Positions 1 through 7,043 of a stretch of DNA of 9,133 nucleotides are shown one piece after another. The stretch is from contig CAAGMP010000005.1 in assembly GCA_900771065.1 (NCBI GenBank), forward strand, positions 1 through 9,133, read 5' to 3'. Below the pieces are notes generated by a model that saw only the letters and a program-made list of their open reading frames with translations, was not told the DNA's origin and did no database searches. The position numbers and the translations under genes are program-made. The DNA comes from an uncultured Acinetobacter sp. Lineage in GTDB: Bacteria > Pseudomonadota > Gammaproteobacteria > Pseudomonadales > Moraxellaceae. Position 1 is the first letter of the stretch, and every line of letters begins with the position of its first letter.

Positions 1-475
1 GCACTTCAATTTCTTTACATAATTGTTTTAAGGCATTTACTTCAACGCGATGCTTAAAATCAAGCCAAGATTCACGGTATTTTTCATCATATTTTCCGCT
101 TGTCCATTGTTCTATTGCACCCTCAAAAATATGCTCTAAATAAAGTCGAATATCACCATATTGTTCGATCTGTGCTTTTAAATGTTCAGGATTTAAAAAA
201 TTAGGATCATATTGTGCAAAAACTTGTTCATGATCAAACTCATTCCAAGCTGCATTTTGCTGCATATTGAAATTTTCAAAATTTTGTAAAGCATTTTGCG
301 CGGTTTGTTGATGACGTTGCATTGAACCCGTCACAATGTACGGCGTGTGATCAAGTAGTTGGGTTAAATATTGCCCTAAATGTTGCGCTTGCTGATAACC
401 TTTTTCTGAAAGTTGATCATAATTATTTGTGCCAAAAGAAGCTTGTCCATGACGAATTAGGTAAATCGTAGTCAT
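1..475 (-). CDS. Histidine phosphatase family protein (phosphoglycerate mutase-like), C-terminus cut off by window edge
   Basis: Reading the minus strand from the ATG at 475-473 gives 158 codons with no stop before the left edge, so the C-terminus is missing. The protein opens MTTIYLIRHGQAS: the R8-H9-G10 motif of the histidine phosphatase superfamily, where H9 would be the phosphorylated nucleophile. L22-S23-E24-K25-G26 followed by QQA (28-30) matches the usual LSxxGxxQA block, and R54 in SMQRHQQTA fits the second phosphate-binding arginine. E79 (WNEF) is a plausible proton-donor position. The second catalytic histidine would lie beyond the edge. There is no signal peptide, so it is probably cytoplasmic. 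The substrate cannot be told: the family includes phosphoglycerate mutases, SixA-like phosphohistidine phosphatases and sugar or nucleotide phosphatases. An AGGA (480-483, read on the minus strand) sits just upstream of the ATG. The gene is divergent from the ABC1 kinase gene. Confidence 0.88.
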   Translation of the reverse strand, partial: MTTIYLIRHGQASFGTNNYDQLSEKGYQQAQHLGQYLTQLLDHTPYIVTGSMQRHQQTAQNALQNFENFNMQQNAAWNEFDHEQVFAQYDPNFLNPEHLKAQIEQYGDIRLYLEHIFEGAIEQWTSGKYDEKYRESWLDFKHRVEVNALKQLCKEIEV

Positions 476-631
476 TTTTTCCTACTTTTAAAATCTTTTC
501 ATATTCTTAATCTAACTTTTTTATCTTTAAATACAAATCATTATTTAAGCATCAATAACAAAAAAACAACTTTTGAAAGCTGAACTTGATTTTATTTACT
601 CAACTTTGGTTTATTATTTAACCATACGAAC

Positions 632-659
632 ATATTGCATACGCTAATATCTGCAATAT
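632..659. promoter_or_regulatory. 8-bp inverted repeat, possible operator, with a candidate -10 just downstream
   Basis: ATATTGCA (632-639) and TGCAATAT (652-659) are perfect reverse complements separated by 12 bp, so the arm centres are 20 bp apart, about two helical turns. Five bases downstream is TACAAT (664-669), one mismatch from a sigma-70 -10 box and 44 bases before the ABC1 start codon. No good -35 hexamer sits at the right distance from it. The arrangement resembles an operator or activator site overlapping a weak promoter. This is inference: the dyad is directly visible, the regulatory role is not. Confidence 0.35.
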
Positions 660-713
660 TCGATACAATTTGGGCAATTCTGCGAGTAACGCTTTACAAA
701 GGATTAAGTATTC

Positions 714-2096
714 ATGTCGAATCAAAATGATAAGCTTAAACAGTTAAAAACATCCTCTATGGATCGTCGCTTATCTATTGCAAAAGCATCATTACTTGCA
801 GGAACGCGTTGGGCAGCCTCAAGTGCGACTTCTATTTTTTCAAATGAAGAAGAAAAAGAAAAAAAACGTAAAAAAGCATTAAAAGAAGAAGCTGATTATT
901 TGGTTGCCGAAATTGGAAAATTAAAAGGTTCAATTGTTAAAATTGGACAAATGATGGCTTTATATGGTGAACATTTTTTACCGAAAGAAGTGACCGATGC
1001 CTTAAATACCTTAAACAATCAAACAATTGCTTTAGATTGGTCTATTATTGATCAACAATTGCAAATTCAATTAGGTGAAAAGTTACATGATTTAATTATT
1101 GATCGTGAACCATTAGGTACAGCTTCTTTGGCTCAAGTTCATCGTGCAAAACGCAAATCAGATGGTTTAGAATTAGTATTAAAAATACAATATCCCGGTG
1201 TTGCAGAAGCGATTGATTCTGACTTAAATTTATTCAAAAGCATGCTCAAATTAACACGCTTAGTTCCACAAACTCGTGAATTTGATCAATGGTTTGATGA
1301 AGTTAGCCAAATGATGCATCGCGAAGTCGATTATTTAGTTGAAGCAGAAACCACACGCCGTTTTGCAAAACGTTTAGCAGATGATTCACGTTATGTTGTG
1401 CCAACCATTATAGATGAATATTGCACAAATCGAATTATTTGCATGACTTATGAAACGGGTTTATCTATTAATGATCCAATTATTCATGAATTATCTCAAA
1501 TACGACGTAATCAATTAGGTGAAGCTTCGTTAGAAATTGCTGTTCGAGAAATTTTTGAATGGGGCGAAATGCAAACCGATCCTAATTTTGGCAATTATTT
1601 AGTTAGATTAGACGAAAAGCAAGATCAAATTGTTTTATTAGATTTTGGTGCTATTCGTCAATTTGATCAGCATCTTTTAGATGTAGCACAAAATTTAATT
1701 AAAGCGGGTTATTTTCATAATTTAGATGAAATGGTCCATGCCATGACGGGTTATCAATTTTTTGATGAAATTCCGCAAAGTATTAAACCCGATATGGCGA
1801 AAGTATTTTTATTGGCAACGGAAGCATTTAGCAGTCAAAAAAATAATCCAAGTTTACCAACTGGGGTGATGGATGAGCATGATTGCTATGATTGGAAACT
1901 CAGTCAATTACATAACCGTGTGGTACAACAGGCTTCTAAATCGATGGCTTCACGTTATTTTAGTATTCCACCCAAAGAATTTATGTTTATTAGCCGTAAA
2001 TTTATTGGTGCTTATACTTTTATGACCGTCATTGAAGCGAAAACCAATGTACGCCACATGATTACGCCGTATATCACTCAAAAAGCAAAAAAATGA
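714..2096 (+). CDS. ABC1/AarF/UbiB-family atypical kinase-like protein, soluble Coq8-type (460 aa)
   Basis: This is a protein kinase-like ABC1 protein; the family (UbiB in bacteria, Coq8/ADCK in mitochondria) supports ubiquinone or other isoprenoid-lipid metabolism through ATP binding. Motifs in order: KxGQ at K76-I77-G78-Q79; the A-rich nucleotide loop position GTASLAQVH (135-143), with two of the usual alanines replaced by G135 and T136; the invariant lysine K157 in VLKIQYPGV; E204-V-D206-Y with E210-A; the catalytic segment QTDPNFGN (D289, N294); and the metal-binding LDFG (D310). Residues 45-60 are a highly charged E/K stretch. Unlike canonical UbiB (about 546 aa with C-terminal membrane helices), it has no obvious transmembrane segment and ends KAKK. 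QTDPN and the KIQYPGV block resemble Coq8/ADCK3 more than UbiB. It is therefore probably a paralogue of ubiB, not ubiB itself. The ATG at 714 has AAAGGA (698-703) 10 nt upstream. Confidence 0.88.
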   Translation: MSNQNDKLKQLKTSSMDRRLSIAKASLLAGTRWAASSATSIFSNEEEKEKKRKKALKEEADYLVAEIGKLKGSIVKIGQMMALYGEHFLPKEVTDALNTLNNQTIALDWSIIDQQLQIQLGEKLHDLIIDREPLGTASLAQVHRAKRKSDGLELVLKIQYPGVAEAIDSDLNLFKSMLKLTRLVPQTREFDQWFDEVSQMMHREVDYLVEAETTRRFAKRLADDSRYVVPTIIDEYCTNRIICMTYETGLSINDPIIHELSQIRRNQLGEASLEIAVREIFEWGEMQTDPNFGNYLVRLDEKQDQIVLLDFGAIRQFDQHLLDVAQNLIKAGYFHNLDEMVHAMTGYQFFDEIPQSIKPDMAKVFLLATEAFSSQKNNPSLPTGVMDEHDCYDWKLSQLHNRVVQQASKSMASRYFSIPPKEFMFISRKFIGAYTFMTVIEAKTNVRHMITPYITQKAKK

Positions 2097-2211
2097 TTTA
2101 AGTTTTCAAAAAAAGTGCTTTTATTACAACAAAATCAAAAGAAACTAACTTTTTGTTGCTGAATCATTTAGAATCTGTGCGATTTTTTATATCTAAAAAA
2201 GAGAGAGAACG

Positions 2212-3399
2212 ATGAATTTTCAGCGCATGACTGAGCTTGATTTAGCAGGCAAAAGAGTTTTAATCCGCGAAGATTTAAATGTACCTGTAAAAAATGGTGT
2301 CATTACAAGCGATGCACGTTTACGCGCAGCATTACCAACCATTAAAGCTGCATTAGAAAAAGGTGCTGCGGTAATGGTTTATTCTCACTTAGGTCGTCCT
2401 GTTGAAGGTGAACCAAAAGCAGAACAATCTTTAGCGCCTGTTGCTGCTTATTTAACACAAGCATTGGGTCAAAATGTTCAACTCATCACAGATTATTTAG
2501 ATGGCGTAGAAGTTGCAGCAGGTCAAGTTGTTTTACTTGAAAACTGTCGTTTTAATGTAGGCGAAAAGAAAAATAATCCTGAATTAGCTAAAAAATACGC
2601 TGCTTTGTGTGATGTATACGTTATGGATGCTTTTGGTACAGCGCATCGTGCAGAAGCATCAACAGAAGGTGTAGCACGTTTTGCTCAAGTTGCAGCAGCA
2701 GGTCCACTTTTAGCTGCAGAATTAGATGCTTTAGGTCGTGCATTACAAACGCCTGAAAAACCAATGGTTGCTATTGTTGCGGGTTCAAAAGTATCAACAA
2801 AATTAGATGTTTTAACTTCACTTTCTGATATTTGTGATCAATTAATTGTCGGTGGTGGTATTGCCAATACCTTCTTAGCTGCTGCTGGTTATAACGTGGG
2901 TAAATCATTATGTGAAAATGATTTAATTGACACAGCAAAAGCAATTGCTGCAAAAGTGTCTGTACCACTTCCAACCGATGTCGTTGTTGCCGATGCAGCT
3001 GAAATTAATTTTGATGATTTCTTAGGTTCATTATCAAATGCTAAAGCAACTATTAAAAAAGTAGAAGATGTGACAGACAATGATATGATTTTAGATGTCG
3101 GTCCTGAAACAGCAAAAGCATTTGCAGAAATTTTAAAATCATCAAAAACTATTCTTTGGAATGGTCCTGTTGGTGTATTTGAAGTCGATCAATTCGGTGA
3201 AGGAACAAAAGCATTATCTTTAGCCATTGCAGAATCTGAAGGGTTCTCTATTGCAGGTGGCGGTGACACTTTGGCAGCAATTGATAAATACGAAGTTGCT
3301 GCAAAAATTGGTTATATTTCTACGGGTGGCGGTGCATTCTTAGAATTTGTTGAAGGTAAAACTTTACCTGCTGTCGCTGCGCTGCTTGAACGTGCTTAA
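2212..3399 (+). CDS. pgk: Phosphoglycerate kinase
   Basis: Catalyses the ATP-forming step of glycolysis: 1,3-bisphosphoglycerate + ADP to 3-phosphoglycerate + ATP, in the cytoplasm. The 395-residue length is typical of the bacterial enzyme. Visible signatures: R19-x-D21-L-N23-V-P (substrate binding), H59-L-G-R-P63, E110-N-C-R-F-N, DAFGTAHRA (139-147), the G191-SKVSTK hinge/nucleotide block, GGGIANTFL (214-222), DVGPET (295-300), WNGPVGVFE (316-324), and the glycine-rich nucleotide segment GGGDT (349-353) with STGGGA (370-375) near the C-terminus. The start ATG has a purine-rich GAGAGAGAA ribosome site (2201-2209). The 115-bp gap after the ABC1 gene holds a possible -10 (TAGAAT, 2169-2174) but no convincing -35. 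The gene is neither preceded by epd/gap nor followed by an aldolase gene, unlike the enterobacterial epd-pgk-fba order. It converges on pqiC across the hairpin at 3411-3435. Confidence 0.98.
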   Translation: MNFQRMTELDLAGKRVLIREDLNVPVKNGVITSDARLRAALPTIKAALEKGAAVMVYSHLGRPVEGEPKAEQSLAPVAAYLTQALGQNVQLITDYLDGVEVAAGQVVLLENCRFNVGEKKNNPELAKKYAALCDVYVMDAFGTAHRAEASTEGVARFAQVAAAGPLLAAELDALGRALQTPEKPMVAIVAGSKVSTKLDVLTSLSDICDQLIVGGGIANTFLAAAGYNVGKSLCENDLIDTAKAIAAKVSVPLPTDVVVADAAEINFDDFLGSLSNAKATIKKVEDVTDNDMILDVGPETAKAFAEILKSSKTILWNGPVGVFEVDQFGEGTKALSLAIAESEGFSIAGGGDTLAAIDKYEVAAKIGYISTGGGAFLEFVEGKTLPAVAALLERA

Positions 3400-3435
3400 A
3401 ATAAAAAATTGCTAAGTTCTTTTTAAGAACTTAGC
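3400..3435 (-). terminator. Intrinsic terminator of the pqi operon, overlapping the pqiC stop codon
   Basis: GCTAAGTTCTT (3411-3421) pairs perfectly with AAGAACTTAGC (3425-3435), an 11-bp stem with a TTT loop. Read on the minus strand, the hairpin is followed by AATTTTTTATTTT, a good U-tract, so it is a strong rho-independent terminator for pqiC. The pqiC stop codon (3433-3431) lies inside the stem. On the plus strand the bases after the hairpin (TACAATTTGC) make a poor U-tract, so termination of pgk here would be weaker. Confidence 0.88.
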
Positions 3436-4096
3436 TACAATTTGCGGTTGCAATTAAAGGCATTTTTTGTGCATCTAAAGCCAATGTTGACGTTGCAATC
3501 GCAGTTGTTACCTTCTCCAATGCCGCTTGATAACTTTCTGCAATTTTTAAGAAGTTTTGTTTTTGTTCAGTTACGGGATAAGTAAAACTCATTCGACAAT
3601 TCAGTTGCGATAATTTTGGCTTATCAATCGGATCTTTGCGTTTTATAACCCAAGCAGCCATGACCTCAATTTCTGTTTGTGAAGTCTGAATATTTTGGAC
3701 AATATCAAATTTTGCAAATTCAGTTGCAATTAAATAAGAAACTTTTCTACCTGTTAAGCCTGTATTATAAACATCAATAGCACCTAATTTTTGTTGTAAA
3801 CCAGCAGACAAAGCGCTTTGTAGTTCATCACTTAAATTAGATGCCCAACGCTGATTATCTAAGGCATAAGACTGACCATCACTTTTTTGTAAAACCATTA
3901 ATTGTGTATTTAACCGTGCAGGGACATTAACAGGCATCACTTGAATGAGTTTTACATTTGAATTGATAACAGGTGCGATCTGTGGTGCCAGTGTATAAAA
4001 ATTTGGATCTGCTGAACGACCACCACAAGCACTTAACAATAAAGTTGTGGTTAAAATCAGTCCAATCTTTTCGGTAGAAAAAGCATTATTGCGCAT
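3431..4096 (-). CDS. pqiC: PqiC outer-membrane lipoprotein of the Pqi lipid-transport complex (221 aa)
   Basis: PqiC is the small lipoprotein of the ABC_trans_aux/DUF330 type that sits in the outer membrane and meets the tip of the PqiB needle. From the ATG at 4096 the protein has a short N-region (MRNNAFSTEK), a hydrophobic core and the lipobox L21-S-A-C24, so mature protein starts at C24. Family features follow: FYTL (33-36), VPARLNTQ (58-65) and RWASNLSDELQSAL (83-96). Start choice: the frame stays open to a GTG at 4120, but GGAG (4107-4104) lies 7 nt before the ATG at 4096 and would be inside the coding region of the longer form; that form also adds eight charged/polar residues to the signal peptide. 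The chosen start overlaps the end of pqiB by 11 nt (ATGCGCAATAA), which suggests translational coupling. The protein ends in Cys220-Ser221; C167 and C220 could form a disulfide (inference). Confidence 0.9.
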   Translation of the reverse strand: MRNNAFSTEKIGLILTTTLLLSACGGRSADPNFYTLAPQIAPVINSNVKLIQVMPVNVPARLNTQLMVLQKSDGQSYALDNQRWASNLSDELQSALSAGLQQKLGAIDVYNTGLTGRKVSYLIATEFAKFDIVQNIQTSQTEIEVMAAWVIKRKDPIDKPKLSQLNCRMSFTYPVTEQKQNFLKIAESYQAALEKVTTAIATSTLALDAQKMPLIATANCS

Positions 4097-5702
4097 TTTT
4101 TGGCTCCGATTTTTTACCACGAATCAACGATTCAGGATGTTGTTCAATATAATCTGCCATTAATTCAATCGATGCAGCAGCACGGGTCATTTGTTGCACT
4201 GCACGGCGTACATCTTGCTGCATTGGTGAATCGCTCGACAAAATCGATTCTGAAGAATGTAAAGTTTTACGTACCTCATCTAAAGTTGCTTGAACTTCAG
4301 GTGCCACTTGACCATCTAATTGTTTCATTAACTTTTCAGTTGAATTAATCGTCGCATTCAAATTATTAAGGGTTTTGCGAACGTCGGTTGCTATTTCATT
4401 TAATGGGAATTTACTTAATTTGTCCGCAATCGTAGCAACTTGAGCTTGTAAATTACTCAGTTCTGGCGGCATGGTTGGTACTTCAGCTAAACCATTTGGC
4501 GAAATTTTTACCGTTGCTGCTTTTGCATTTGGAAATTGGCTAAACGCAATATAGTTTTGACCTGTTAAAATATTGCCTGTTCGAATTTGCGCACGCCAAC
4601 CACGTTGAATAAAGTTTTTGAAAATTAAACTATTTGGATCAAGTTCTTTACCATCTGCAAAACGAGATGGATAAATAATCGCTTCCACGCGCATACGCAT
4701 TTGGGTGTAATGATCGCCAAATTCAGCGTTAATGGAAGTCACTTCACCAATATCAATACCCATAAAATCAATTGGTGCACCTACACTTAAACCACGCAAT
4801 GATTCTTTAAAGTACATAACAACTTGATGACCTTCACCATCTGGTTTTTTCAAAGCATTTGTTTGTGAATCCCATAAAGTGAAAATACTTTTATCTTTAG
4901 CAATAGTTGCCTTTTTCGCATGTGGTGGATAACCAAATGCAATACCACCTGCCACAATACTGGTTAAAGATTGTGTTTTTAAATTAAAACCTGAAGCATT
5001 TAAACTGACATCAACGCCACTTGCTTGCCAAAAACGTGCATTTTGAGTCACAAATTGATCGTAAGGTGCTTGGACAAAAATTTGTAATTCAACTTGAGTC
5101 CCATCTTGGGAAAGTTTATAAGCGGTAACTTGACCTACATTAATGTGACGATAATAAATTGGTGCACCAATATATAGCGAACCTAAGTCATTGGCTTTTA
5201 AGAAGAAAGTTTTACCTGGAATATCATATGAAATAACTGGAGGCGATTCTAAACCAACAAAACTGGTCTTTTTCTCATCTGCCTTTCCACCTTCAACTTC
5301 AATATATGCACCTGAAAATAAAGTATCAATACCCGAAACCCCCGTTGTTCCAATACGAGGACGTACCACCCAAAATTTTGAATCCGTTGAAGCGAAGTTA
5401 CGTGCATCACGTGTTAATTCAATTTGCGCAATGACGTGTGATAAATCTTCAGACAATCGAATTTTTTTAACTAAACCCACGTTGACTTGGCGAAATTGAA
5501 CCGTTGTTTTGCCCGAAACCAACCCTTCAGCAGAACGAAAAGACACTTCAATGGTTGGACCAATATTTAAATATGCCTTTAAAGCCAAAGAAAGTGCAAT
5601 TAAAAGCGCAATAATTGGCACAAGCCAAATCAATGAAATTCTGAAATGTGCTTTTTTCTTATTTGGCTGTGGTAAATTGATATCGGATTTATTTTCAGGC
5701 AT
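4086..5702 (-). CDS. pqiB: PqiB, MCE-domain membrane-anchored lipid-transport needle protein (538 aa)
   Basis: PqiB forms a hexameric, periplasm-spanning tube of stacked MCE domains that carries lipids between inner and outer membranes. The basic N-terminal tail (K15-K17, R21) is followed by one transmembrane helix at about 23-44, giving an inner-membrane anchor with the rest in the periplasm. Three MCE domains follow at roughly 48-140, 163-258 and 292-400; each begins with a hydrophobic beta strand and a GLxxGxxVxxRxxxVGxV-like segment (e.g. EGLVSGKTTVQFRQVNVG, 59-76; GAPIYYRHINVGQV, 179-192; GAPIDFMGIDIGEV, 308-321). The C-terminal region 412-525 is a long helical stretch rich in polar heptads, matching the PqiB needle. 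Three MCE domains plus a needle distinguish it from LetB/YebT (seven domains) and single-domain MlaD. The ATG at 5702 is 19 nt after the pqiA2 stop; its upstream AAAGATGA is only a weak ribosome site. The gene overlaps pqiC by 11 nt. Confidence 0.95.
   Translation of the reverse strand: MPENKSDINLPQPNKKKAHFRISLIWLVPIIALLIALSLALKAYLNIGPTIEVSFRSAEGLVSGKTTVQFRQVNVGLVKKIRLSEDLSHVIAQIELTRDARNFASTDSKFWVVRPRIGTTGVSGIDTLFSGAYIEVEGGKADEKKTSFVGLESPPVISYDIPGKTFFLKANDLGSLYIGAPIYYRHINVGQVTAYKLSQDGTQVELQIFVQAPYDQFVTQNARFWQASGVDVSLNASGFNLKTQSLTSIVAGGIAFGYPPHAKKATIAKDKSIFTLWDSQTNALKKPDGEGHQVVMYFKESLRGLSVGAPIDFMGIDIGEVTSINAEFGDHYTQMRMRVEAIIYPSRFADGKELDPNSLIFKNFIQRGWRAQIRTGNILTGQNYIAFSQFPNAKAATVKISPNGLAEVPTMPPELSNLQAQVATIADKLSKFPLNEIATDVRKTLNNLNATINSTEKLMKQLDGQVAPEVQATLDEVRKTLHSSESILSSDSPMQQDVRRAVQQMTRAAASIELMADYIEQHPESLIRGKKSEPKNAQ
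4104..4107 (-). promoter_or_regulatory. Ribosome binding site of pqiC, inside the 3' end of pqiB
   Basis: GGAG read on the minus strand, followed by the 7-nt spacer CCAAAAA and the ATG at 4096-4094. It lies within the last codons of pqiB. It supports the ATG at 4096 rather than the upstream in-frame GTG at 4120 as the pqiC start. Confidence 0.7.
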
Positions 5703-5721
5703 ATTTTTTCATCTTTTTGAA

Positions 5722-6375
5722 TCAATTTTGAGCATTCATGTTTTTAAAAAAATTGTCCCAAATAATTCTGGGGTCAAAACTTAAAGAAGCCAACAAAGTT
5801 AATACCACAACCGCAGCAAAAGCCACAGCACCCGGTCCTGCAAAAATCGTAGCAAGTGATTGTATTTGAATCAATGCAGTTAACAATGCCACAACAAAGA
5901 CATCAATCATTGACCACCTACCCACTAATTCAACAATTCGATACAACTTAGCGCAAGTAGCAGGTGAAAATTCAAGCTGTCGAGTAGATTGCAAATGCAC
6001 AGTCAGTAATAAGAACAATAAAATCATTAACTTAAGTAATGGAATAAAAATACTCGCGCAGAAAATAACACTTGCTACTAAGTAGTCGCCACTTTGCCAA
6101 AAATAAATTACACCTGTTAAAATGGTATCTTGTTGATTTCCAAATAAAGATTCGGTAATCGTCATTGGTAACATATTGGCAGGCAGATATAAAATACTTG
6201 CTGCAATGGTCAGTGCTAAAGTTTGAGATAAACTGTTTGGTTTACGTCGATGAAGTGGTGTTTTACACCGACTACAATATATTTTCCCGTCCTGATCGGG
6301 ATTTAAACGTCCACAACATGGACAAATTAACAAAGATAAATCTTCTGCACGTGGATAACATTTTTCAAGCTTCAT
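5722..6375 (-). CDS. pqiA: PqiA C-terminal-half protein: separate second PqiA subunit (217 aa)
   Basis: This matches the second half of the inner-membrane protein PqiA, the partner of PqiB. A cytoplasmic zinc-ribbon is visible at C18-P-C20-C21 and C34-S-R-C37 (CxxC...CxxC), followed by a basic linker (LHRRKP). About four membrane helices follow: 50-70 (with ANMLP), 97-127, 145-172 (WSMIDVF, 154-160) and 180-199. The frame extends to a GTG at 6384, but the ATG at 6375-6373 overlaps the TGA of the preceding gene (6374-6372) as ATGA, the classic coupling arrangement, so I chose that. In E. coli PqiA is one polypeptide of about 417 aa with two homologous halves; here the halves are 208 + 217 aa on separate frames. 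No leftover linker or internal stop suggests a recent frameshift, so it looks like two functional subunits. Confidence 0.9.
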   Translation of the reverse strand: MKLEKCYPRAEDLSLLICPCCGRLNPDQDGKIYCSRCKTPLHRRKPNSLSQTLALTIAASILYLPANMLPMTITESLFGNQQDTILTGVIYFWQSGDYLVASVIFCASIFIPLLKLMILLFLLLTVHLQSTRQLEFSPATCAKLYRIVELVGRWSMIDVFVVALLTALIQIQSLATIFAGPGAVAFAAVVVLTLLASLSFDPRIIWDNFFKNMNAQN

Positions 6376-6998
6376 GCCACGCACCGATCAATTTCATCCC
6401 AAATTGTTGCTAATTGAATTGAAGCAATTGCGACCATTAACACGCTTAAAATAGCAAAAGCCCAAAGTGCAATGCCTGCTTCAACCGAAACCATGCCAAT
6501 TAATTTAACCAAAGTGACTAAAACGCCAACCAAAAAAACTTCAATCATTGCCCAATTTTTTAAAATAAATAACAAACGCAATGCGGTTACTAAAAATTTG
6601 GGACGTTTTTTAAATAAAACGACCGTACCTAAAACGTAAGATAACAAACTAAGATTGATTAAAGGCACAATAAAAGTAGTAATTAAAATTAAAATACCAA
6701 CAAAGATTTTTTCAATTTGAAACATCGCAATTACCGCGCCAATTAAAGTTGTTTGCGAACTATTTCCTTTAACTTCAACCATGACAATAGGAAAACAATT
6801 CGCAATCACGAAAACAATTAACGCGGTCATTGTTAATGCCAACAGCGTAGTTAATGATTTAGTTTGCTGATATAGCAAAGCACCACAACAAGGACAATAA
6901 GCTGTCTCACCCGATTGTAAAGGCATTTTTAAAGAAATCGTGTCACATTGTTCACAACCTATCCAATTTTCTTCGGGTATTTGTTTACTTTGTGACAT
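6372..6998 (-). CDS. pqiA: PqiA N-terminal-half protein: first gene of the pqi operon (208 aa)
   Basis: This corresponds to the first half of PqiA, an inner-membrane protein working with PqiB/PqiC in lipid trafficking; the operon name comes from paraquat induction in E. coli. The N-terminal cytoplasmic zinc ribbon is C15-E-Q-C18 and C35-P-C37-C38. About four membrane helices follow at 48-70 (ending NCFP), 98-126, 141-168 (NWAMIEVF, 148-155) and 172-195. Its architecture is the same as that of the next gene, consistent with the internal duplication known in PqiA. The ATG at 6998 is preceded by a tandem AGGTTAGGTT; the distal AGG (7008-7006) is 7 nt from the ATG. The gene begins only 14 nt after the hairpin that ends gltS. 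It ends TGCGTGGCATGA, where ATG opens the next gene. Confidence 0.92.
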   Translation of the reverse strand: MSQSKQIPEENWIGCEQCDTISLKMPLQSGETAYCPCCGALLYQQTKSLTTLLALTMTALIVFVIANCFPIVMVEVKGNSSQTTLIGAVIAMFQIEKIFVGILILITTFIVPLINLSLLSYVLGTVVLFKKRPKFLVTALRLLFILKNWAMIEVFLVGVLVTLVKLIGMVSVEAGIALWAFAILSVLMVAIASIQLATIWDEIDRCVA

Positions 6999-7012
6999 AA
7001 CCTAACCTATTT

Positions 7013-7038
7013 AAAAAAGAGTCCATTGACTCTTTTTT
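7013..7038 (-). terminator. Intrinsic terminator downstream of gltS
   Basis: AAAAAAGAGTC (7013-7023) and GACTCTTTTTT (7028-7038) form an 11-bp stem with a CATT loop. The G/C-containing top of the stem and the T-run on the exit side, on either strand, give a standard rho-independent shape. It lies 5 bases after the gltS stop codon, so its clear role is ending gltS transcription. It ends just 14 bases before the pqiA1 start codon, so it may also act as an attenuator for any transcript reading from gltS into the pqi operon (inference). Confidence 0.82.
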
Positions 7039-7043
7039 TGTAA

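Noticed and set aside
2127..2158. CAACAAAA/TTTTGTTG inverted repeat between the ABC1 gene and pgk as a terminator
   Set aside because: The stem is eight mostly A/T pairs with a 16-base loop and no T-run follows, so it does not look like a working terminator.
2771..3080. Antisense open frames of 63-67 codons inside pgk
   Set aside because: They lie entirely opposite a strongly conserved enzyme gene, have low-complexity products and no ribosome site; they reflect codon bias of pgk.
5191..5784. Plus-strand open frames of 91-102 codons opposite pqiB and the end of the pqiA C-half gene
   Set aside because: The opposite-strand genes have clear MCE and PqiA motifs; these frames have no recognisable features.
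6376..6384. GTG at 6384 as start of the pqiA C-half gene
   Set aside because: The ATG at 6375 forms a standard ATGA overlap with the upstream stop; the GTG would add only three residues without a better ribosome site.
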